A DNA stretch of 64,000 nt from MR-S7 sp000400995 (GTDB lineage: Bacteria; Pseudomonadota; Gammaproteobacteria; Burkholderiales; Burkholderiaceae_C), in assembly GCF_045291395.1 (NCBI RefSeq), contig NZ_CP152342.1, positions 2,356,001-2,420,000 of the forward strand, given 5' to 3'. Below, in pieces: positions 25,708 to 33,747 of the stretch (its first letter is position 1; every line of letters begins with the position of its first letter). The notes under the pieces were generated by a model. That model was not told the origin of the DNA. It was given only the letters and a program-made list of their open reading frames with translations, and did no database searches. The position numbers were made by a program, and so were the translations under genes.

Positions 25708-25727
25708 AAATCACGGGAGCAATCAAC

Positions 25728-27080
25728 ATGGCACGACCAAAGAAAAGCGAAGCCCCAGACCTTACCAACCGGGTGAATCTGACCGCTGGCGCAATTGAGC
25801 GCCTGGCCTGCCCGGCTGGCAAGCAGCAGGCATTCATGCGCGACAGCGAAGTGCCCGGCCTGCGCGTGCGGGTAACTGCTGCTGGTGCGAAGTCGTTTGT
25901 CTATGAGGCCAAGCTGAACCGGCAAACCATCCGCCGCACCATTGGGGACGTGAAGCTGTGGAGCATTGAGCAGGCCCGCGCCGAAGCCCGCCGCCTTGCC
26001 GTGGTATTGGATGGCGGGCAAGACCCCCGAGAGATTGAGCGCCAGCAACAAGCCGAAAAGGCTGAACAGAAGGCCGCAGCCGCTGTCCAGGCCGCAACCG
26101 TGGGCGATGTATGGGCTGCCTACGTTGAAGCCCGTCGTCCGCACTGGGGAGAACTACACCTACGTGATAACGTGGGCATGATGGCCCCAGGAGGCGAGCA
26201 CAAGAAGCGCGGCAAAGGTATCACCGAACCGGGGCCGCTCGCACACTTCGCGCCACTGCGCCTAGCCGATGTCACAGCCGAGGCCATCCAAGCATGGGCC
26301 GATAGTGAATCACGCACGCGCCCTACTCGCGCCCGGCTGGGGCTGCACTTGTTCCATGCGTTTTTGAACTGGTGCAGCGAACAACCGAGATATGCCGCCC
26401 TGGTGCCAGACAAGAACCCTGCCCGCAACCGCCGCGCCCGCGAAGCACTGGGCAAGCCACGCGCAAAACAAGATGCGCTGCTGAAAGAGCAACTGCCAGC
26501 CTTTTTCCAAGCCATACAAGGCCTGCGAAGCCCCGCCGTTCGCGCCTACCTGCTGGCGCTGCTGCTGACAGGTGCTCGCCCTGGCGAACTGCTGGCGCTG
26601 CGCTGGGAGGAGGTGAACACCACATGGAAGGGCCTGACCATCCGGGACAAGGACGCCAGCAAAGGCGGAGCTGATGGTGTGCGCGTCATTCCTTTGACGC
26701 CCTATGTCTGGCACCTGCTGGCTCCCCTGCCCCGCCGTAGCGAATGGGTGTTTTCAAGCGAAACCCTGCCCCAGCCCACAAGCCGCCCGCATCGGCGCCT
26801 AGCCGACGCCTGCGCCGTGGCGGGAATCGACGGCCTGACGCTGCATGGCCTGCGCCGCAGCTTTGGCACCTTGTCGGAGTGGCTAGAGTTGCCCGCTGGC
26901 GTGGTGGCGCAAATTCAAGGCCACAAGCCCAGCGCCACGGCGGAAAAGCATTACCGCGTCCGCCCGCTCGACCTGCTGCGTGTTCATCATGAGCGCCTAG
27001 AGGGGTGGATTCTGGAACAGGCAGGCGTGCAGTTCGACGCCAAGGCCGAGCCCGGCAAGCTGAAAGTGGTTACGGCATGA
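25728..27080 (+). CDS. int: Tyrosine recombinase / integrase of the tRNA-His element
   Basis: 450 residues. N-terminal arm-binding DUF4102-like domain (TAGAIERLACPAGKQQAFMR), core-binding domain, and catalytic domain with R in LTGARPGELLALRW (about 283), H-x-x-R in LTLHGLRRSFG (about 371) and Tyr in AEKHYRVRP (about 408). I chose ATG 25728 (MARPKKSEAPD) because GGGAG precedes it by 9 nt; the TTG at 25644 would read through the arm sites. The stop overlaps the higB start (ATGA). Confidence 0.93.
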   Translation: MARPKKSEAPDLTNRVNLTAGAIERLACPAGKQQAFMRDSEVPGLRVRVTAAGAKSFVYEAKLNRQTIRRTIGDVKLWSIEQARAEARRLAVVLDGGQDPREIERQQQAEKAEQKAAAAVQAATVGDVWAAYVEARRPHWGELHLRDNVGMMAPGGEHKKRGKGITEPGPLAHFAPLRLADVTAEAIQAWADSESRTRPTRARLGLHLFHAFLNWCSEQPRYAALVPDKNPARNRRAREALGKPRAKQDALLKEQLPAFFQAIQGLRSPAVRAYLLALLLTGARPGELLALRWEEVNTTWKGLTIRDKDASKGGADGVRVIPLTPYVWHLLAPLPRRSEWVFSSETLPQPTSRPHRRLADACAVAGIDGLTLHGLRRSFGTLSEWLELPAGVVAQIQGHKPSATAEKHYRVRPLDLLRVHHERLEGWILEQAGVQFDAKAEPGKLKVVTA

Positions 27081-27424
27081 AATCGCAAAAAAGAGATAAT
27101 ACGGAGACTTGGACGGTAGCGCTTCACCCGCTGGCTGAGCCGGAGTTGCTGGCCTTGCCCGCTGACATGCAGGCCCGGTTTCTGCACATAGCCGAGATGC
27201 TGGAAACGTTTGGCCCGCAGCGCGTGGGCCTGCCGCATATCCGCCCGCTGGAAAGCAAGCTGTGGGAGATGCGGATGCAGGGCCGCGACGGCATTGCCCG
27301 CGCCGTGTACGCCGCCGTCCAAGGCCGCCGCCTGCTGGCGCTGCATGCGTTCGTGAAGAAGACGCAGACCACGCCGCGCGGCGCGATTGAAACCGCTCTG
27401 AAACGACTGGAGGCGCACCAATGA
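27077..27424 (+). CDS. higB: HigB/RelE-type toxin (Gp49-like), coupled to the integrase
   Basis: 115 residues, MKSQKRDNTETWTVALHPLA then ADMQARFLHIAEMLETFGPQ, LESKLWEMRMQGRDGIARAV and LLALHAFVKKTQTTPRGAIE. This is the phage-derived Gp49-like / HigB family of mRNA interferases. The basic FVKKTQ.TP motif near the C-terminus is kept. ATGA overlaps at both ends couple int, toxin and antitoxin. Confidence 0.88.
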   Translation: MKSQKRDNTETWTVALHPLAEPELLALPADMQARFLHIAEMLETFGPQRVGLPHIRPLESKLWEMRMQGRDGIARAVYAAVQGRRLLALHAFVKKTQTTPRGAIETALKRLEAHQ

Positions 27425-27699
27425 AGACGCTCAAAGCCTTGAAGGCCGAACTGCTGGTCAACCCGGAAACCCGCGCCGAGTATGAAGCCCAGGCCGAAGA
27501 ATTTGCGATTGCCCGCGAACTGATTGCAGCGCGCACCCGCGCCGGGCTGACACAGGCGGACGTGGCCGAACGCATGGGCACCACGCAAAGCACTGTCGCC
27601 CGGCTGGAGGGCGGCAAAGCTACGCCGTCGCTGCGCAGCGTGCAGCGCTATGCCCATGCCATCGGCTGCCGCGCCGTGGTGCGCCTGGAGCGCGTCTGA
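27421..27699 (+). CDS. higA: HigA-type XRE antitoxin
   Basis: 92 residues. C-terminal HTH RAGLTQADVAERMGTTQSTV with ARLEGGKATPSLRSVQRYAH. Neutralises the upstream toxin and probably represses the operon. Its start overlaps the toxin stop, so toxin and antitoxin are made from one mRNA together with the integrase. Confidence 0.9.
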   Translation: MKTLKALKAELLVNPETRAEYEAQAEEFAIARELIAARTRAGLTQADVAERMGTTQSTVARLEGGKATPSLRSVQRYAHAIGCRAVVRLERV

Positions 27700-27751
27700 G
27701 TTTTCGCCCCAGCCGCGCCTGGCAAACGACGCGCCGTGGTTTGATGCGCAT

Positions 27752-27774
27752 CGCGTATCGTTACGCGCTACAAT
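27752..27774 (+). promoter_or_regulatory. Promoter and operator of the second higBA pair
   Basis: CGCGTA-TCGT-TACGCG is a perfect dyad (27752 to 27767) next to a TACAAT -10 (27769 to 27774). The toxin GTG lies 7 nt after the -10, so the transcript is probably leaderless. The dyad is a likely HigA operator. Confidence 0.6.
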
Positions 27775-27780
27775 ACACTC

Positions 27781-28059
27781 GTGATTAAGTCATTCCGTCA
27801 CAAGGGGTTGCAAGCCTTTTTCGAGCGAGGCAGCAAGGCGGGCATACAGGCTGCCCATGCATCAAAGCTGGCCCGGCAACTGGCCCGACTCGACCAAGCG
27901 CAACTGCCCCAGGATATGAACCTTCCCGGCTGGGGGTTGCATTCGCTGCATGGCAATCTCGCCGGGCATTGGTCAGTGTCCGTGAATGGCAATTGGCGCA
28001 TGACCTTCACCTTTGAAGGCGTGGACGCCGTATTGGTGGACTATCAGGACTACCACTAA
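27781..28059 (+). CDS. higB: HigB-type killer protein, second TA pair
   Basis: 92 residues, MIKSFRHKGLQAFFERGSKA, LHSLHGNLAGHWSVSVNGNW, RMTFTFEGVDAVLVDYQDYH. Classic 'plasmid maintenance system killer' / HigB (RelE superfamily) with NWRMTF and the C-terminal DYH. GTG start. Full length. Confidence 0.92.
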   Translation: MIKSFRHKGLQAFFERGSKAGIQAAHASKLARQLARLDQAQLPQDMNLPGWGLHSLHGNLAGHWSVSVNGNWRMTFTFEGVDAVLVDYQDYH

Positions 28060-28071
28060 GGAGTAATGACG

Positions 28072-28382
28072 ATGGCACGTATGTTCGCCCCCCTCATCCC
28101 GGCCTGACACTGCGTGACGATGTATTGCCCGCGCTGGGGCTGGGTGTCACGCAGGCTGCACAGCAATTGGATGTGTCTCGCGTCACCTTGTCGCGGGTGC
28201 TCAATGGCCGCGCCGCAATCTCGCCTGAAATGGCCTTGCGCATTGAGGCATGGCTAGGTGTTGAGCGCGGCGGGGATGCCCGCGTATGGCTGGCCGAGCA
28301 AAGCGCCTATGACATGTGGCAGGCCGCACAGCGACTCAAGAAACACCCCATGCACGTTCAACCAGCACCCGCTATGGCCTGA
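28072..28382 (+). pseudogene. higA: HigA-type antitoxin, frameshifted in a C6 run
   Basis: The expected start MARMF is at 28072, but the frame stops at 28105. Adding one C to the six-C run at 28088 to 28093 gives MARMFAPPHPGLTLRDDVLP and joins the HTH region GVTQAAQQLDVSRVTLSRVL that reads on to 28382. The downstream part could start at a TTG (28125) and keep the HTH, losing about 18 residues. Either a true mutation that leaves the toxin without full antitoxin, phase variation, or a homopolymer sequencing error. Confidence 0.8.
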
Positions 28383-28482
28383 CCGTTTCGCCCCGGCTAG
28401 GCAGGGCCGCAATCCTGCCGAAAAGCCAGTGCCTCCCGCTGGCCTGCTGGGGCACCTACATGGGAGTACACCGGGAGGGGCG

Positions 28483-29007
28483 ATGACAGCAACACTTCAA
28501 ATTCCCGAAAAGCCGATCACGCTGATGCAGGCCGCGCAATTGCTGGCAGACGCAGTTTGCCCAGACAACCCATATGGCGTGCGTGCCTGGCTCAATCTGC
28601 TATTGGCCAAAGCCCATAGTGGTGAGATTTAGGGGCGGCTTTCGCTTACTTTGGCGCCGCTGGATACCACTGGAATCCTGCCCGCAGACTATGCAGAACA
28701 AGCAGTTTTGACACCGAGTGATCTTCGTCGAGTTGCGACCGGATCTGATCTGCTGGTTGAGGAAGGCTGCAACCAGACTGCAATGCCCGCGCCCGTGGTG
28801 ACTGAGAACGCGAGCAATGTACCCGGCAGTAGTAAGAAGGTGTGGACTCCTGAAAAACTGGCCGAGGTGAAGGCTTATCGGGAGAAGCACGGCACCAAAA
28901 AGGCCGCTCAGCATTACGGAGTTTCAGAGCAGCGTATCCGCAAACTATTGCCCGGCAACAAGCCCAAGGCGAAGGGTTACAGCGCCTTTACGTGCCACAT
29001 GAGGTAG
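28483..29007 (+). pseudogene. HTH protein interrupted by an in-frame TAG
   Basis: Start MTATLQIPEKPITLMQAAQL after GGGAGGGG. TAG at 28630 to 28632 interrupts the frame after AKAHSGEI; the same frame then continues through LTPSDLRRVATGSDLLVEE to a C-terminal HTH-like KVWTPEKLAEVKAYREKHGT and KKAAQHYGVSEQRIRKLLP. Probably one regulator of about 174 residues split by a nonsense mutation. The C-terminal part could be re-initiated at TTG 28651. Confidence 0.65.
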
Positions 29008-29013
29008 GCGCGA

Positions 29014-29116
29014 GGGGTTGCGCTTGGGGTTGCGCCTACTGTCTTGAAACCCGCATGAAATAAGGCGTTGTGCTCTGCAATGGGGTTGCGCCTTTGACCG
29101 CAACGGGGGTGCGCCC
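29014..29116. repeat. Iteron-like array
   Basis: Three 12-mers GGGGTTGCGC(C/T)T at 29014, 29026 and 29082 and a degenerate GGGGGTGCGCCC at 29105. The first two are directly adjacent. They lie just upstream of the DNA-binding protein and primase genes, where a replication origin or operator is expected. Confidence 0.6.
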
Positions 29117-29168
29117 AAATAGTTCGGAACCATCAACAACACGCCGATGTGCGGAAGGATGGTTCCAA

Positions 29169-29417
29169 ATGCAACCTGCAACCCTACACAGCGCCGATAC
29201 CCGTCGCGCTGTAGCTGAGGCCCGGCAATTCCCACCGCTGGAATGTGAAACCCGACCCGCAGTGGATACAGCCACTGCTGCCCACTGGCTAAATCGGAGA
29301 TCCCAGACTTTGCGCTGCTGGGCCTGCCGCGAAGACGGCCCGATTCGGCCCCGTCGCATCAATGGCCGCCTAGCCTGGTCCGTGGACGACATTCGACGCG
29401 TGCTGGGGGTTGCTTGA
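29169..29417 (+). CDS. Small excisionase/AlpA-like DNA-binding protein
   Basis: 82 residues, MQPATLHSADTRRAVAEARQ. The second half AHWLNRRSQTLRCWACREDG then PIRPRRINGRLAWSVDDIRR is a winged-helix MerR/excisionase-like domain (HTH, then R.nGRl.W). Likely roles are excision control or binding of the neighbouring iterons. Its stop overlaps the next ATG. Confidence 0.7.
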   Translation: MQPATLHSADTRRAVAEARQFPPLECETRPAVDTATAAHWLNRRSQTLRCWACREDGPIRPRRINGRLAWSVDDIRRVLGVA

Positions 29418-29692
29418 TGGCCCCCCAGACGAACGAAACCCCGCTGGCGGGCGAGGCCTCGAAGGCAAAAAACCAGACTACTGACGCCGCAATTCTACCG
29501 CATGGTAGTACGAACGAAAAGCGCTTCGCTACCCTGGCCGCGCGCTACGCGCTGGCCGGGCATTGCCTGCTGCGCACGCAGCCCGGCGACGGCCTAGCGC
29601 CCCTCTACGCCACGCACTGGGGCTTGATCCGGCTCCTGGCCAGCCTGGATGCCGCCGAGGCGTTCTTGGTGCAGATTGGGGGTGCGCAATGA
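29417..29692 (+). CDS. Small hypothetical protein of the replication cluster
   Basis: 91 residues; C-terminal half RYALAGHCLLRTQPGDGLAP and THWGLIRLLASLDAAEAFLV. Comparable short proteins precede TOPRIM primases in many beta-proteobacterial islands. ATG overlaps the previous stop, and its own stop overlaps the primase ATG (ATGA). No domain recognised. Confidence 0.65.
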   Translation: MAPQTNETPLAGEASKAKNQTTDAAILPHGSTNEKRFATLAARYALAGHCLLRTQPGDGLAPLYATHWGLIRLLASLDAAEAFLVQIGGAQ

Positions 29693-30594
29693 ACCCGGCC
29701 GACGACTTCCGCAACGCCATCGCCAGCGCCGGCATGGAGCCCCCGGCCGAGGTGGTGGCCGATGGCCGCATCCACCGCTTCAGCCCCACCGGCAAGCGCC
29801 GCGACGATGCCGCGTGGTACGTGCTGCACTTGGGCGGCGTGCCTGCTGGTTCCTTCGGCAACTGGCGTGGCGGCTTCTCGCAATGCTGGTGCGCCAAGCG
29901 CGAGAGCGAGCTGAGCGCCACCGAGCGCAAGGCACTGGCGCAGCGCATCGAAGTCATGCGCCGCCAGCGTGACGCCGACCAGCGCCAGCGCCACGCCAAT
30001 GCAGCCGCCTCCGCCGCGACCCGCTGGGACGCAGCCACCCCGGCGACGGAGCATCCCTATCTAGCCCACAAAGACGTTCAGGCGCACGGACTGCGCATCG
30101 AGGCGGGCCGTACCTTGCTGGTGCCCATGCGCGATGCCCTAGGCCGCTTGCACGGCGTGCAGGGCATCGCCCCGGACGGCACCAAGCGCTTCATGCCCGG
30201 CCAGCGCGTGAAGGGCCTGTATCACGCCATCGGCAAACCTGCGGGCCGGCTGGTCGTGTGCGAGGGCTACGCGACCGGTGCGTCGATCCATGAGGACAGC
30301 GGGCATGCCGTGGCCGTAGCCTTCAACGCCGGGAATCTGATGGACGTGGCGAAAGCGCTGCGCAGCAAATTCCCGTGCCTCAAGCTGGTGGTGGCCGCTG
30401 ACGATGACGCGGCAACGACCGGCAACCCCGGACGCACCTACGCCGAGCAAGCCGCGCTCGCCGTCGGCGGTGTGGTGGTGCCGATGCACCCGCGCCGCGA
30501 TCCGGGTGCGTCCTGTGACTTCAATGACTTGCACAAGCTTGCCGGGCCTGACGCGGTGCGCGCCTGCCTGGCCGAAATGGAGGTGCAAGCATGA
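29689..30594 (+). CDS. TOPRIM primase
   Basis: 301 residues. N-terminal DUF3991-like region, then the TOPRIM core LVVCEGYATGASIHE (about 186 to 200) with the catalytic Glu, and LVVAADDDAATTGNPGR with the DxD acidic pair. P4-alpha / pOL-type primase fragment; the helicase part is the following separate gene. ATGA coupling at both ends. Confidence 0.9.
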   Translation: MNPADDFRNAIASAGMEPPAEVVADGRIHRFSPTGKRRDDAAWYVLHLGGVPAGSFGNWRGGFSQCWCAKRESELSATERKALAQRIEVMRRQRDADQRQRHANAAASAATRWDAATPATEHPYLAHKDVQAHGLRIEAGRTLLVPMRDALGRLHGVQGIAPDGTKRFMPGQRVKGLYHAIGKPAGRLVVCEGYATGASIHEDSGHAVAVAFNAGNLMDVAKALRSKFPCLKLVVAADDDAATTGNPGRTYAEQAALAVGGVVVPMHPRRDPGASCDFNDLHKLAGPDAVRACLAEMEVQA

Positions 30595-32453
30595 GCGCGA
30601 TGCTTGATTCTCTGGGGTCGTCAGATTCGGACGTTTCAGCCGTTTCAGCCGTTCAGCCCAATATCCATGCGGGTTCCGGTGAAACGGCACCTGAAACGGC
30701 AGACGTTTCAGCCGTTTCAGTCGTTCCCGGCGAGGACGGGCGCCCCTGCTTCCGAGCATGGGACGACGGGGCGGAGCACGACGGCAAGAAGCTGCGCCCC
30801 GGTGTGTGGCACTTTGGCCTGCGTGCTGGAAAGGGCGAGGCGCCTCCCACGCTGACGCAAACTTGGGTGTGCAGTCCCCTGCACGTCGAGGCCGTGACGA
30901 CGGATGCCCACGAAGGAAACTTCGGGCGCCTGCTGCGCCTGCGCACGACGCTGGACAAGTGGAAAACCTGGGCGATGCCCATGGAGCTACTGCGCGCAGA
31001 CGGCGCCGACCTGTGCGGTGAGCTGCTGGCGATGGGCGTGGAGATCGACCCGAGCGCGCATCGGGAACTTGCCCGTTACCTGCAATCCCTCACGCCCACC
31101 AGGCGCATCCGCTGCACCCTGCAAACCGGCTGGGCCAGCGACAAGGTGTTTGTGCTGCCCGATGAAGTGATCGGCCCCGGCGCGGCTGGTGTGGCTTACC
31201 AGTCCGGCGAGCGTGGCACGGACGAGTACGCCGTTCACGGCACCTTACAAGGCTGGCGCACGGGCGTTGCGGCGCTGGCCGTTGACAATCCGCTGCTGGC
31301 GCTGGCCATCTCTGCCGCGTTCGCCGGGCCGGTACTGGCGCGCGCCAATGCCGAAAGCGGTGGTGTGCATCTGGTGGGCGATTCGTCCACCGGAAAGACG
31401 ACCGCCATCGAGGCCGCATGCTCAGTTTGGGGCGGTGTCAACTACCGTCGATCGTGGCGGGCCACCAGCAACGGCATGGAAGGTGTTGCTGCGCTTTTCA
31501 ACGACTCGCTGCTGGCGCTGGATGAAATCAGCGAGTGCGACCCGCGCGAAGTCGGCGCCATCGTCTACAGCCTGGGCAACGGCAGGGGCAAGCAACGCGC
31601 CAGCAAGACCGGCACCGCCCGATCCGTGGCCCGGTGGCGGTGCAGCGTGCTGTCCAGCGGCGAGCGCACCATCGGCACGACCATGGCCGAGGGTGGGCAC
31701 CGCATCAAGGCCGGGCAGATCGTGCGCCTGCTGGACGTGCCCGCGCAGCGCCAGCATGGGGCCTGGGACGAACTGCACGGTCACGCCAGCGGCGCCGCCC
31801 TGTCGGACGCATTGCGGGCCGCCAGCAAGGCCAACTACGGGCATGCAGGGCGCCAGTTCCTGCGGGCGCTGACGAGTGACGCTGAGACAGACATTGCCAC
31901 CGCCCTGGAGATCATGAAGGCGTTGGACGGGTTTCAGGCACAGGACGGGCAGGACAAGCGCGCCGCCGCTCGATTCTCACTGCTGGCGCTGGCTGGCGAA
32001 CTGGCTACGAGCTATGGAGTAACCGGCTGGCCCGCAGGGCAGGCCACAACCGCCGCCGCAGAATGCTTCACGGCATGGAAGTCGCTGCGTGGTCCGGCGC
32101 CCCGCAATCTGGAGCGCACGCAGGTATTGCAGCGCGTGGCGGGGTTTGTGGATCGACATGGGGACGGTCGTTTCTCGAACGCGGATGCATCCCGCGACGA
32201 GGGCGTGTTCGTGCGTGACCGCGCCGGCTGGTGGCAGGACGTGGACGGCACCCGCGTCTATCTATTCACCGCCGAGGGCATGCGCGAGGCGCTGAAGGGC
32301 TTCGACTTCGCACGCGGGCTCGATGTTCTGCAAGAGGCCGGCGCACTACCTGCGCCCGGCGCCAACGGAGAGCGCGCCAAGCCGCGCCGCATCGGGGGGC
32401 GTCCCATCAAGGTGTACACCATCAATGCGAGCCGGTTGGAGAGCCAATCATGA
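30591..32453 (+). CDS. DUF927 helicase-like ATPase
   Basis: 620 residues. DUF927 region from about 60, Walker A GDSSTGKTTAIEA (about 263 to 275), Walker B SLLALDEISE (about 304 to 313), and the C-terminal basic tail. Works with the primase to start replication of the excised element, by analogy with P4-type islands. The N-terminal 50 residues are an unusual VSAVSAV / ETAPETADVSAVSVV segment encoded by DNA repeats. Confidence 0.9.
   Translation: MSAMLDSLGSSDSDVSAVSAVQPNIHAGSGETAPETADVSAVSVVPGEDGRPCFRAWDDGAEHDGKKLRPGVWHFGLRAGKGEAPPTLTQTWVCSPLHVEAVTTDAHEGNFGRLLRLRTTLDKWKTWAMPMELLRADGADLCGELLAMGVEIDPSAHRELARYLQSLTPTRRIRCTLQTGWASDKVFVLPDEVIGPGAAGVAYQSGERGTDEYAVHGTLQGWRTGVAALAVDNPLLALAISAAFAGPVLARANAESGGVHLVGDSSTGKTTAIEAACSVWGGVNYRRSWRATSNGMEGVAALFNDSLLALDEISECDPREVGAIVYSLGNGRGKQRASKTGTARSVARWRCSVLSSGERTIGTTMAEGGHRIKAGQIVRLLDVPAQRQHGAWDELHGHASGAALSDALRAASKANYGHAGRQFLRALTSDAETDIATALEIMKALDGFQAQDGQDKRAAARFSLLALAGELATSYGVTGWPAGQATTAAAECFTAWKSLRGPAPRNLERTQVLQRVAGFVDRHGDGRFSNADASRDEGVFVRDRAGWWQDVDGTRVYLFTAEGMREALKGFDFARGLDVLQEAGALPAPGANGERAKPRRIGGRPIKVYTINASRLESQS
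30632..30720. repeat. GTTTCAG / CTGAAAC repeat cluster 1
   Basis: GTTTCAG at 30633, 30642, 30705 and 30714, CTGAAAC at 30691, plus degenerate GTTCAG and GAAACGG units. It lies inside the 5' end of the DUF927 gene. The encoded peptide is therefore a run of V-S-A and E-T-A units. Confidence 0.75.
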
Positions 32454-33085
32454 GCTTGGGTGTCCTCAAGAGTCTGTTTGAGCATCTGCACCAGCGTCAG
32501 CATGCCGAACCTGAAACGGCAGGCGTTTCACCAGACGTTTCAGCGAAACCCGCGCCAGCATTGGGCTGTACGCCTGAAACGGCTGAAACGGCACGTTTTG
32601 ACGATTCCGGCAAACGGGTTGCGACGCAGGCCGCGAACGACCCCGGCGACGCCATCGCCGCGTGGATCGAGCGGGCCAAGGTGCAGGGCCACGAGGGCGC
32701 GCCCGCCGCTACCCTGGATCGGTTTGCCAGGGGTAGCGCCGCCCTGGATCGGCAGATTGCCGCTGCCGGTGGCCCTGACCCAGACCCAGACCGCGATTGC
32801 TGGCCGCACAGCCCGGCGATGAACACCGCCGAGATTGAACGCTTCGGCGCCCGCCTGGTGGCCTTCATGGGCAAGGGCCTGCGCCCCGACAGTGCCGAGG
32901 CTCTGGCGAATCGCCTGGTGCGGCACGACCGCGATGGCGACGGCCGGCGCACCTGCCTGGAATGCTCGCACGACCACGCTGGCCGGTGCGGCAATTGGCG
33001 CGCCGCCGGCCTGGGGAAGCCAAGGCTACCCGAAGGCATGGCGACGCAGTTGCAGCGCTGCCCTGGGTTTTGGGGTGCCCGATGA
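32450..33085 (+). CDS. Island protein with C-terminal zinc-ribbon-like cluster
   Basis: 211 residues, MSLGVLKSLFEHLHQRQHAE, then a disordered segment encoded by repeat cluster 2, then SPAMNTAEIERFGARLVAFM. C-terminal RRTCLECSHDHAGRCGNWRA and LQRCPGF give CxxC, C and C as a likely zinc site. ATGA overlap with DUF927. Similar proteins follow DUF927 genes in related islands; function unknown. Confidence 0.75.
   Translation: MSLGVLKSLFEHLHQRQHAEPETAGVSPDVSAKPAPALGCTPETAETARFDDSGKRVATQAANDPGDAIAAWIERAKVQGHEGAPAATLDRFARGSAALDRQIAAAGGPDPDPDRDCWPHSPAMNTAEIERFGARLVAFMGKGLRPDSAEALANRLVRHDRDGDGRRTCLECSHDHAGRCGNWRAAGLGKPRLPEGMATQLQRCPGFWGAR
32511..32589. repeat. GTTTCAG / CTGAAAC repeat cluster 2
   Basis: CTGAAAC at 32511, 32574 and 32583, GTTTCAG at 32537, and degenerate GTTTCAC and CGAAAC units. 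It lies in the 5' part of the zinc-ribbon gene, 1.9 kb from cluster 1 and of the same design. Confidence 0.75.
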
Positions 33086-33141
33086 ACGGCGCCATCCTTG
33101 GAGTTGATCCCGGCGTGTCGGGTGCGTTGGCGCGGTGCTGA
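33082..33141 (+). pseudogene. Truncated RuvC-like resolvase start
   Basis: MNGAILGVDPGVSGALARC then stop. GILGVDPG.SGAL is the first strand and catalytic Asp of RuvC-like (phage Holliday-junction) nucleases. Only 19 codons remain; sequence after about 33133 is unrelated. ATGA overlap with the previous gene shows it was the next operon member. Confidence 0.7.
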
Positions 33142-33240
33142 GCGGGTTCGGCGGATGAAGCCGGAATTTCGAATCGGCGCGCCGCCAGCGCAGTCGTGAA
33201 TCGAAACTCCGTAGCAGTTGTTCAGAATTCTGGAGTACCG

Positions 33241-33707
33241 ATGGCCCGCCCCGAAAGCCCCTGAAAAGCGAAGTGATCGCCGCGATCCGCAAACTGACTG
33301 CCAAGCACGGCGTCAAGGAGGGCTGCCGCTTGGCGCGCGCGCAGTACCAGCGCGTGCCGGCCGGTTCGTGGGGGCGTTGGCGGCAGGAAGGGGTTGGCAG
33401 CGTCTCGGAGCAGCGCGAAGCCGATGACGCAGCGATGGTCGGCTTGGCGGACGAGGTTCGGGCATCGATCCCGGCTCCCGAGCAACTGGTGCCGGCGTTG
33501 GCGGACCCCGTGCCCGTGGCGCGCCGAGCCCTGAACTTCTGGCGAATGATCGATGAACTGGAGCACGATGCCCAACTGCTACGCGAGTTCGCGCTGACGA
33601 AGGGGGCGGACGGCAAGATCAAGGTGAAGGCCCCGTTCGCGCTGCGTGACGCACACCGGATGCGCTGCGACTTGATCCGGCTGGCCTTGCTGACCTGCCC
33701 CCGTTAG
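33241..33707 (+). pseudogene. Unknown island protein, frameshifted near its start
   Basis: ATG 33241 reads MARPESP then TGA. Adding one base to the CCCC at 33258 to 33261 gives MARPESPLKSEVIAAIRKLT and joins the frame to 33707 (ending CDLIRLALLTCPR). The remainder is open from a GTG at 33273 (144 aa), with an HTH-like KHGVKEGCRLARAQYQRVPA. It could be a small-terminase-like or regulatory protein; not recognised. Confidence 0.55.
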
Positions 33708-33747
33708 ACGTGCCAGTCCCGAGTTAGCGAGTCCAAGGTTGTGGAGA

